From NCBI RefSeq assembly GCF_900129765.1, contig NZ_FQWU01000001.1, forward strand, positions 372,001 through 436,000: a DNA stretch of 64,000 nt. The letters are read 5' to 3'. A model generated the notes under the pieces. The model was not told where the DNA came from, did not search any database, and worked only from the letters and a program-made list of their open reading frames with translations. The stretch's first letter is position 1, and each line of letters starts with the position of its first letter. This document shows positions 17,229-24,817 of the stretch, piece by piece. Position numbers and translations under genes: made by a program. The DNA is from Massilia sp. CF038. Lineage in GTDB: Bacteria > Pseudomonadota > Gammaproteobacteria > Burkholderiales > Burkholderiaceae_D.

Positions 17229-18503
17229 ATGGATCTCGTGGTTCGCAATGCCAGCTTGCCGGATGGCCGGCGCCAGATTGACATCGCCATCGACCAGGGG
17301 CGCATCGCGGCCGTCGGCGAACGGCTTGCCGTCAACGCCGCGCGCGAGATCGATGCCGAGGGCGATCTGGTGACGCCCCCGTTTGTCGATGCCCACTTCC
17401 ATATGGACGCCACCTTGAGCTACGGTCTGCCGCGCGTGAACCGCAGCGGCACCCTGCTCGAGGGGATTAGCCTGTGGGGCGAATTGAAGCCCGAACTGAC
17501 CCAGGACGCGCTGATTGAACGCGCCATGCAGTACTGCGACTGGGCAGTGGCGCGCGGCTTGCTGGCGATCCGCTCGCACGTGGATATTTGCGACGACCGT
17601 TTGCTGGCAGTCGAGGCGCTGCTTGAAGTGCGGCGCCGGGTGGCGCCGTATCTCGATTTGCAGCTGGTGGCGTTTCCGCAGGACGGCATCTTGCGTAGTC
17701 CCACCGCGCTGGCCAATCTGAAGCGCGCCATTGGCATGGGTGTCGATGTGGTCGGCGGCATCCCCCATTTTGAGCGGACCATGGCCGAAGGCGCCGCCTC
17801 GGTGCGCCTGCTGTGCGAGTTTGCGGCAGAACGCGGCCTGCGGGTAGATATGCATTGTGACGAATCGGATGACCCGATGTCGCGTCATATCGAAACGCTC
17901 GCCTTCGAGACGCAGCGCCTTGGCCTGCAGGGCAGGGTGGCCGGCTCGCACCTGACCTCCATGCATTCGATGGATAACTACTACGTCAGCAAGCTGCTGC
18001 CGCTGATCGCTGAATCGGGCGTGGCCGCCATTGCCAACCCGCTCATCAACATCACGCTGCAGGGCCGGCACGACAGCTATCCAAAACGGCGCGGCATGAC
18101 ACGGGTGCCGGAGCTGCTTGCCGCCGGCGTCGACGTGGCGTTTGGCCACGACTGCGTGATGGACCCGTGGTACGGTCTTGGCTCGGGCGACATGCTGGAG
18201 GTCGCGCATATGGGGCTGCACGTAGCGCAGATGACGGGACAGGAAGCCATGCACCAGTGCTTCCTGGCGGTGACGGAAACGCCGGCCCGCATCCTTGGGC
18301 TTGAAGACTACGGCATTGCGCCAGGCTGCCACGCCGATCTGGTGCTGCTGGACGCTGGCAGTACGGTGGAGGCGATCCGGCTGCGCGCGGCCCGCCGTAT
18401 GGTGATCCGCCGCGGCCAGGTGGTGAGCGAGTCGCCGCGCTCGCGTGCGACCTTGCACTTGCCCGGTCGTCCCGCTGCCACGGCATTCCGATTGGAGCGC
18501 TAA
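17229..18503 (+). CDS. codA: cytosine deaminase-like amidohydrolase (CodA family)
   Basis: The 424-residue protein aligns with E. coli CodA at a constant offset of five residues. The metal ligands are H56 and H58 (HFHMD), H209 and D308, with acid/base E212 (HCDE), Q151 in FPQDG and W314 in DPW. It should be a cytosolic metal-dependent deaminase, with cytosine to uracil as the default reaction. The residue after D308 is Cys309, where E. coli has Asp314, a position known to control substrate preference, so the substrate could be a related pyrimidine or other heterocycle. The ATG at 17229 has AGGAG seven bases upstream. A GNAT gene follows 3 bp later, and no cytosine permease is adjacent. Confidence 0.8.
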   Translation: MDLVVRNASLPDGRRQIDIAIDQGRIAAVGERLAVNAAREIDAEGDLVTPPFVDAHFHMDATLSYGLPRVNRSGTLLEGISLWGELKPELTQDALIERAMQYCDWAVARGLLAIRSHVDICDDRLLAVEALLEVRRRVAPYLDLQLVAFPQDGILRSPTALANLKRAIGMGVDVVGGIPHFERTMAEGAASVRLLCEFAAERGLRVDMHCDESDDPMSRHIETLAFETQRLGLQGRVAGSHLTSMHSMDNYYVSKLLPLIAESGVAAIANPLINITLQGRHDSYPKRRGMTRVPELLAAGVDVAFGHDCVMDPWYGLGSGDMLEVAHMGLHVAQMTGQEAMHQCFLAVTETPARILGLEDYGIAPGCHADLVLLDAGSTVEAIRLRAARRMVIRRGQVVSESPRSRATLHLPGRPAATAFRLER

Positions 18504-18506
18504 GCG

Positions 18507-19028
18507 ATGTTGATCCTCGAGACCGAGCGTCTGCTGCTGCGTACCATCGAAGAAAAGGATGCGCCGTTCTACTTCAACCTGGTCAACAGCGCGCCTTTTC
18601 TGACCAATATCGGCGACAAGGGCGTGCGCAACCTGGCGGACGCGCGCGCCGGCATTGCCAGCGGCCCGGTGGCGATGCAGGCGGCACGCGGCCATTCGCT
18701 GTATCTGGTTGAACTGAAGGCCAGTGGTGTGGCCATCGGCATGTCGGGATTGATCAAGCGCGATGCGCTCGACGACGTGGACCTGGGCTATGCCTTTTTG
18801 CCGCCTTACTTTGGGCAGGGCTACGGTTATGAGGCCGCAGTCGCCGTGCGCGATCACGCCCGCGCTGTTCTCGGCATGCAGCGCCTGGTCGCGATCACCT
18901 CGCCGGAAAACGCCGCTTCCAATGGTCTGCTGGAGAAAATCGGCATGCGCTTCGAGAAGATGATTCAAATGACGCCCGAGGACAGCGGTACCCGGCTGTA
19001 CGGAATGGACCTGCGCGCCACATTCTGA
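18507..19028 (+). CDS. GNAT family N-acetyltransferase (RimJ/RimL type)
   Basis: The 173-residue protein opens with the RimJ/RimL-like signature MLILETERLLLRTIEEKDAP and has the acetyl-CoA segment around DLGYAFLPPYFGQGYGYEA (about residues 92-110). The SPENAASNGLLEKIGMRFE segment near residues 130-148 is typical of the family. It would transfer an acetyl group from acetyl-CoA to an amino group of a protein or small molecule. It starts 3 bp after codA, so the two are probably translated from one message. The substrate cannot be inferred. Confidence 0.85.
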   Translation: MLILETERLLLRTIEEKDAPFYFNLVNSAPFLTNIGDKGVRNLADARAGIASGPVAMQAARGHSLYLVELKASGVAIGMSGLIKRDALDDVDLGYAFLPPYFGQGYGYEAAVAVRDHARAVLGMQRLVAITSPENAASNGLLEKIGMRFEKMIQMTPEDSGTRLYGMDLRATF

Positions 19029-19130
19029 GTAATATTTACATGTAGTTCTTGGCTTTTATATCCCATTGGTACATGATGAATTAGGTTTCCTTTTGATAAT
19101 TAATGATGCCGCTTTTCATGCTCGGGAGTA

Positions 19131-20852
19131 ATGAAAATGTCACTATCTAATTTGAAAATTGCGGTGCGCCTGGCGGTATTGGGCCTGTTTTTCTTGGTAT
19201 CCCTGTTGATCGTAGGCGTTGGAGGCTGGCGCTCTCTGGTGAGTACGAATGTCGCCAGCGAGGCGGCAATGCGTCAGTCAGCGATGCTGATGGAGGCCGT
19301 TGATACAGCACGTAGTGCGCAGGTCGAATTCAAAATCCAGGTTCAAGAGTGGAAGAACATTCTGCTGCGCGGCGGTGACCCGGCCCAGCTGGAAAAATAC
19401 ACAGCCCAGTTCAAGAAAAGCGGCGAGGCCACCAGCGCGGAGCTGAAAAAAGTCAATGTCATCCTCGGTAAGCTCAGTCTGACCACGCCGCTGGTCGACG
19501 AGGCAGTCAAGGCCCACGAAGACCTGGGCAAGAGCTATCTGGGCGCGCTGGAAAAATACGAAAGCGCCAATGCCGACAGCGCCAAAGTCGTCGATGGCCT
19601 GGTCAAAGGCATGGACCGCGAACCGACCAAAAAAATCGACAGCATTGTGGAGTACATCAGCAAACAATCGCAAGCGCTGACCGTACGCATGAATCAGGAA
19701 CGGGTTGCGAACGAGAGCAAAACCACCTATCAGCTGTTTGGCATTTTGCTTGTCACGGTAGTGGTAGGCGCGCTGATCATGGTGTGGCTGGTGCGCAGCA
19801 TCACGCAACCGCTGAATGAGGCGGTCGATATTGCGCGCGTGGTGGCCAGCGGCGATTTGTCGACTGAAATCAACGTCAGCGGTACGGACGAAATTGGCGT
19901 GCTCCTTAAATCGCTCAAGGAGATGCACGACAACCTGGCCGATGTGGTGGGCAAGGTGCGCGCCGGGACTGATGCGATCGCGCTGGCATCGGCCGAAATC
20001 GCGCAAGGCAACAACGATCTGTCAGCCCGCACCGAAGAGCAGGCCAGCTCACTCGAAGAGACGGCCGCTTCGATGGAAGAGCTGACCGTCACCGTCAAGC
20101 GCAATGGCGACAGTGCCAACCAGGCCAGCGAACTGGCGGGCGACGCCTCCGGTGTGGCGGTGCGTGGGGGCGACGCAGTGGCGCAGGTAATTCATACCAT
20201 GGGCTCGATCAATGAATCGTCGCGCAAGATCGTCGACATCATCGGGGTCATTGACGGTATCGCCTTCCAGACCAATATCCTGGCACTCAATGCCGCTGTC
20301 GAAGCGGCGCGCGCGGGCGAGCAGGGGCGCGGCTTTGCGGTGGTGGCGTCCGAAGTGCGCAACCTGGCGCAGCGCTCTGCCGCAGCGGCCAAGGAAATCA
20401 AGGAGCTTATTGGCGACTCGGTCGACAAGGTGGAAACCGGCAGTCGTCTGGTGGGTCAGGCCGGCACCACCATGGATGAAGTGGTCAGCAGCGTGAAACG
20501 GGTTACCGCCATCATTGCTGAAATTGCCGTTGCCAGCGGTGAGCAGAATGAGGGCATTGCGCAGATTAACGAAGCCGTAGTCCAGATGGACGCCGTGACG
20601 CAGCAGAATGCGGCGCTGGTTGAACAGGCGGCGGCAGCGGCCGAGGCAATGCAGCAGCAGGCAATCAGTCTGGCGCAGGCGGTCAGTGTCTTCAAGATCA
20701 ACGAGAGCCATGTGGTGGCAGCGCCAGCGCCAAGGGCGAGCACGCACAAACGGGCGCCGCTGCGGCCTGTGAAGGCAGCGCCACGCCTGGTGAGCAGCAA
20801 GAGCGCCGGCAAGCCGGTAACGGCAGGTGACGACGATTTCGAAGAGTTTTAA
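19131..20852 (+). CDS. methyl-accepting chemotaxis protein with possible CheR-tether C-terminus
   Basis: The 573-residue receptor has membrane helix 1 at about residues 12-32, a helical periplasmic sensor (about 35-195, four-helix-bundle type), helix 2 at about 198-222, a HAMP domain and a cytoplasmic signalling domain. Its hairpin tip ([19 protein letters not shown]) is conserved. A Pro/Ala-rich linker leads to the final residues DFEEF, which fit the aromatic-x-x-aromatic pattern of the CheR-binding pentapeptide (NWETF in enteric receptors). CGGGAG precedes the ATG at 19131; a second ATG two codons later is possible. The ligand is unknown. The adjacent glucan genes are on the opposite strand. 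Confidence 0.88.
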   Translation: MKMSLSNLKIAVRLAVLGLFFLVSLLIVGVGGWRSLVSTNVASEAAMRQSAMLMEAVDTARSAQVEFKIQVQEWKNILLRGGDPAQLEKYTAQFKKSGEATSAELKKVNVILGKLSLTTPLVDEAVKAHEDLGKSYLGALEKYESANADSAKVVDGLVKGMDREPTKKIDSIVEYISKQSQALTVRMNQERVANESKTTYQLFGILLVTVVVGALIMVWLVRSITQPLNEAVDIARVVASGDLSTEINVSGTDEIGVLLKSLKEMHDNLADVVGKVRAGTDAIALASAEIAQGNNDLSARTEEQASSLEETAASMEELTVTVKRNGDSANQASELAGDASGVAVRGGDAVAQVIHTMGSINESSRKIVDIIGVIDGIAFQTNILALNAAVEAARAGEQGRGFAVVASEVRNLAQRSAAAAKEIKELIGDSVDKVETGSRLVGQAGTTMDEVVSSVKRVTAIIAEIAVASGEQNEGIAQINEAVVQMDAVTQQNAALVEQAAAAAEAMQQQAISLAQAVSVFKINESHVVAAPAPRASTHKRAPLRPVKAAPRLVSSKSAGKPVTAGDDDFEEF

Positions 20853-20858
20853 GCGCGA

Positions 20859-21932
20859 CTACTGCCTGGTGCTCCCCCACGGGAAAAACCAGGTCAGCGG
20901 ACGAGCGACGCGGGCGGCCCATGATTTTTCGTTGTGGCCGCCGGCGTCGTCGATGTACAACAGCACATCTTCGTCCTTGGTGTAGCCCTGCTTGAGCATG
21001 GTGTCATGCATCAGCAGGGTGTCGTCCAATCCATCATTGTCGCCGCCGGCGTCAAGGTAGAACTTGACGGCGACCTTCGGTGCGGGCGCGTTCACCATCT
21101 GCCTGTCGTTCCACCAGAACGAACTGGAAACCCCGCCGGCCTTGGAAAACAGGTCGGCGCGGCGCTGCGCAATCACCACCGACGCGATACCGCCCAGCGA
21201 CGAACCCATGATGGCGGTATTCTCGCGGCCGGGCAGGGTGCGCAGGGTCTTGTCGATATACGGCTTGACCGTGTCCGTGATGAAGGCCTGGTAGGCATCC
21301 AGTTTGCCGCCGCCATATTTTGGGTCGCAGCAGGGTGTGTACTCAGGGATTCGGTCGGGCGTGTTGTCGATGCCGACCACAATCACTTCATCCATGGCAC
21401 CAGTGGCAATCTGGTGATTGACGGTTTCGTCGATGCCCCACTCCACGCCGTAGGCAGCGGTCTTTGCATCAAACAGGTTTTGACCGTCATGCATGTACAG
21501 CACGGGATAGCGCTTGGCCGTGTTTTCGCTGTAGCTGGGCGGCAGATACACCCGCAACTGGCGCTTGTTGCCCAGCTGGGGCGAGGCAAAGTCAGGGATC
21601 AGTTTGACGGTGCCAAGAGGCGGGCCAAAAAACGGGTAGATGTCGAGCGTGGCCCCGGCAGGAATCCGATACACGCCGCCGGACGACACCGTGTGCGGAC
21701 CCAGTATCGGTTTAACCGTGACCGCCCCCATGCCGTCGGGCCAGCTGTAGGTCCAGATGCCGTTTCCAGCGCGCTGCAGCGGCGCGCTTTTCGACCAGCT
21801 CATGGGACCCTTGTCGCCCCGCAGTGCGATGGTGTCCTTGCCGGCGTCGTAATGAATGCGCACGGTGGTGGCGTGGGCGGGCAATGTGGCCAGCAGCGCC
21901 AGTACGTACAAGGCGGGCGGGATCGTTCGCAT
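20859..21932 (-). CDS. exported esterase (alpha/beta hydrolase) of the glucan operon
   Basis: The 357-residue protein has a signal peptide (cleavage near the AHA motif at about residue 21), an N-terminal beta-rich domain (about 22-110) and a putative esterase (PF00756-like) domain. The nucleophile is Ser245 in GSSLGG; DAGGDND and GGHNEKSW supply the likely Asp and His. Related domains remove acyl groups from carbohydrates or siderophores. It is the last gene of a four-gene minus-strand operon of exported alpha-glucan enzymes, starting 50 bp after the six-hairpin glycosidase gene, which suggests it acts on esterified glucans or maltodextrins. That substrate is inferred from context only. Its stop lies 6 bp from the convergent chemoreceptor gene. 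Confidence 0.78.
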   Translation of the reverse strand: MRTIPPALYVLALLATLPAHATTVRIHYDAGKDTIALRGDKGPMSWSKSAPLQRAGNGIWTYSWPDGMGAVTVKPILGPHTVSSGGVYRIPAGATLDIYPFFGPPLGTVKLIPDFASPQLGNKRQLRVYLPPSYSENTAKRYPVLYMHDGQNLFDAKTAAYGVEWGIDETVNHQIATGAMDEVIVVGIDNTPDRIPEYTPCCDPKYGGGKLDAYQAFITDTVKPYIDKTLRTLPGRENTAIMGSSLGGIASVVIAQRRADLFSKAGGVSSSFWWNDRQMVNAPAPKVAVKFYLDAGGDNDGLDDTLLMHDTMLKQGYTKDEDVLLYIDDAGGHNEKSWAARVARPLTWFFPWGSTRQ

Positions 21933-21982
21933 GCGTGGTTTCCTTTCGTGTCAGGTGGGGCATTCTACGACGCCAGCGCCGC

Positions 21983-24817
21983 TCATGGTGCTGTCGTTGG
22001 CAGCAGACGGACACCTTCGATATCGACGCGGTTGACCGGGCCGTCGGCGCCACCGGCGGCACTGAAGCTGCGATTGGCTTCCAGATAACTCATGTTATAA
22101 AAGTCCGATAGCAGCAGCCGGTAGCGCCCTGGTGCAAGTTGCGCTGCCAGCGGCGTCGAGTAGGCTTCGATTGGCTTGCCTTGTTCAACGCGCGTATGCG
22201 GCAGCTGCACCACGCCCTGTGCCACGGTGTGGCCAGACGCGTCTTGCAGCGCCATCCACTTGACGCCACCGCTGATGCCAAGATTGATCTGGTTGGCCCC
22301 ATTGCGGTAGCGGACCTGGGCCTGGTAATGGCCGGCGGCAGTGACATCGATCGCGTCGACGCGGAACACGTCGCCAGGCGCGCCCCACTGGGCGGACGGC
22401 GCGCTGACGTCAAGCCCAGGCGCCACGCAGGCAGGCACGCTGTGATGGCTGCGGTTGCCCGAACTGAGGAACTGCGCTTCAACCGCGTAGCACGACGCGG
22501 GTCCGGCTTCCACGTCCACCCAAGTGCTTGCGGCGATCCTGGATGCAGCCAGCTTGCCGTCCCGGTAGATGTTGTAGACGGTGTTTTCGGACTCTTTGGC
22601 CGGTCGGATTGCCAATTCCACCTTGCCACCTGCCACGCGCGTCAATGACGCGATGGCGCTCTCGCGGGGTGCAAACACTGCTGCCGATTCGACATACGGA
22701 TCGGCGCTGACGCGCTGCATTTCCTGCACGCCTGCCTGCAACGGTCCCAGCACAATGTCGATGACGCTCGTGTCGGGGAGCTGAGCCCAGCGCACGCTCG
22801 ATTGCACCGCCTTGCCATTGACACGAATCGAGGATGGCGCGAAGTAGCCGTCTTGTTTGCTGGGTGCCGGCAGATGAATTCGTACATTCACATGTTTGTC
22901 TTGCAGGTGCAGGCCACGCAGGGTGATGGTGCGCGCGTGACCAAAATGCTCGCGCTGCAGTTTGGCGGTAATGAAGGGCTGTATGCGAATGCCGTCGGCA
23001 TTCGCACCGATGCCGAAGATGTTTTCGATCACCATGCCCAGATACGCGCCCACTGACCATAGCTGGCGCCGTGAGTTGATGACCGGGCCAATCAGCGCAG
23101 GATGGTTTTCGTCCAGCAGCAGCGATTGGCCCGACAACCACTCCAGATTCTCCATGTTCGACAGGTTGAGCGCGGCGCCGCGAATGAGGGTTGCGTAGGC
23201 TGCGTCGGCCACGCTGACGTTGCGCCCGATTACCGCCGCCTTCAGGCCATACGCGGTTACAAATGGCCACATGGCGCGGTTGTGATACACGGGCAGGTCC
23301 TGCTGCTGAGGATAGATCACCGGTGCGCCCATGGGGCCGTGCGGATAGTGCGCCAGTATGCTGCGTGCGTGATCGGCATCGGCCACCCCGGTCACGATGG
23401 CAAGCGCCTGGCCAAGCCAATCGAATTTGTACATTGGCGCGCCGTCGAAGTGCGCCGCGCTCAAGCTGCTGTACATGCCGGCGTCGGCAAGCCACAATTT
23501 CTGGTTGATGGCTGTTTTCAGGCTGCCGGCCCAGCTGTCGTACTTCGCGCCCAACGTCTGGTCGCCATGTTCGCGTGCAAGCGCCGCTGCCAGCGACAAT
23601 GCCTTGTAGTGTCCGACATTGGTTGACAGCGCCTTGGCGCTGGCCATCGAGGCCAGATCGTTGACGATCCACGCGGCGTAGCTCTGGTCACGCCAGTCCA
23701 GGAAGGATTGCTCGCCTGTGTAGAGTCCTGACACGGCGTCGAAGGCCGCCACGCGGTCGATCTCGATCGTGTTCGACAAGGCGGCCAGCGCCCGCGCGGC
23801 AAAGTCGCGGCGCTCGGCGCCGGTCAGCATGCCAAGAACCTTTTCCGCGCCGAAGGCCCAGGTGATGCGGTCGGTGCTGACGGGCCAGCTGCCGCCGCTG
23901 CCGGTATCCTGGATGATCTGCAGGCCATCGGCGCGGCCGGGAACTGCCGCGGCTTTGCTGACGCCGGAGCGGAATGCCGACAGCTTGAATTCGAGAGAGT
24001 TGCGTACGCGCTTGGGATCGAGCATGGCCAGACCCAGGTCAGCCGCGTACGACAAGTCGCGCGTCCAGACGTAATGCCATTTCTCTCCCGTTTCGAAACA
24101 ATCGCAATCGACCGGGGCGCCGGCGTTGTAATTGCCATCGCTGATGCGCCGGACGGCATTCTTCTTCATTTCCGCGCCGGCGAGAGCAAACAAGGCATCG
24201 AAAGCCAGGCTCCCGCTGCGTACGACCGGCACGCCGGCGGATTCGCTGTAGCGCACATATTGGGGCCCAGGATCGCGCAACTGGGCTGTGGTCGAGTGCA
24301 CGTAACTGCGCAGCGCTGCGCGCGGTGCGGGCGAGGAAAAGCGCGCAGTCTCGCGCTTGCCGTCATAGGTGGGAAAGCTGCGTTCGTCGATGTGCCGGTT
24401 TCCCTGGTGCGGATTACGTTGCGCGAGGGGTGCGGTTTCGATCCGCATCACGCGCAGCACGGGCGCGGCTGGTGCTGACAGATCGAGCTGAAACGTGTAG
24501 TCGGCACTTTTTTTGACAAACAGATAGTCCTCCGGACCGGGCTTTTTTGCCATTGGATAGCCGGTATCTGGCGCCACGCTGACGCTGTGGTCGGGGTGGA
24601 GGACCCATTCTGTGGCCCAGTCTTTGCTGCCCACTTTGAACGGGTGGTTGCCAGGGGCCAGCTGCAAGCGCGTTTCGTAGATGCCATTGCCCTTGTCGAC
24701 CAGGGCATTGTCGATGCCCCAGCCATTGAAACCCCCGCGCAGATACAGCGCTGGCTCGGCGGCCATGACGCCGTGTGGCAGCATGGCCGCGATTGCGGCC
24801 CACAAAAGCTTTTTCAT
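21983..24817 (-). CDS. exported six-hairpin glycosidase with starch-binding-like N-terminus
   Basis: The 944-residue protein has a signal peptide (cleavage near residue 20), then a small beta domain with a CBM48/CBM20-like FNGW motif (about 22-110). A long (alpha/alpha)6-barrel glycosidase region (about 190-690) contains WTRDLSYAADLG, LDWRDQSYAAW and HNRAMWPFVTAYGLKAA, and a beta-rich C-terminal part follows. This layout is that of glucoamylase/debranching-type six-hairpin enzymes, but I cannot fix the CAZy family or the catalytic acids. The context says alpha-glucan. Its ATG overlaps the stop of the upstream debranching gene by one base (TGATG), so the two are translationally coupled. Confidence 0.75.
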   Translation of the reverse strand: MKKLLWAAIAAMLPHGVMAAEPALYLRGGFNGWGIDNALVDKGNGIYETRLQLAPGNHPFKVGSKDWATEWVLHPDHSVSVAPDTGYPMAKKPGPEDYLFVKKSADYTFQLDLSAPAAPVLRVMRIETAPLAQRNPHQGNRHIDERSFPTYDGKRETARFSSPAPRAALRSYVHSTTAQLRDPGPQYVRYSESAGVPVVRSGSLAFDALFALAGAEMKKNAVRRISDGNYNAGAPVDCDCFETGEKWHYVWTRDLSYAADLGLAMLDPKRVRNSLEFKLSAFRSGVSKAAAVPGRADGLQIIQDTGSGGSWPVSTDRITWAFGAEKVLGMLTGAERRDFAARALAALSNTIEIDRVAAFDAVSGLYTGEQSFLDWRDQSYAAWIVNDLASMASAKALSTNVGHYKALSLAAALAREHGDQTLGAKYDSWAGSLKTAINQKLWLADAGMYSSLSAAHFDGAPMYKFDWLGQALAIVTGVADADHARSILAHYPHGPMGAPVIYPQQQDLPVYHNRAMWPFVTAYGLKAAVIGRNVSVADAAYATLIRGAALNLSNMENLEWLSGQSLLLDENHPALIGPVINSRRQLWSVGAYLGMVIENIFGIGANADGIRIQPFITAKLQREHFGHARTITLRGLHLQDKHVNVRIHLPAPSKQDGYFAPSSIRVNGKAVQSSVRWAQLPDTSVIDIVLGPLQAGVQEMQRVSADPYVESAAVFAPRESAIASLTRVAGGKVELAIRPAKESENTVYNIYRDGKLAASRIAASTWVDVEAGPASCYAVEAQFLSSGNRSHHSVPACVAPGLDVSAPSAQWGAPGDVFRVDAIDVTAAGHYQAQVRYRNGANQINLGISGGVKWMALQDASGHTVAQGVVQLPHTRVEQGKPIEAYSTPLAAQLAPGRYRLLLSDFYNMSYLEANRSFSAAGGADGPVNRVDIEGVRLLPTTAP

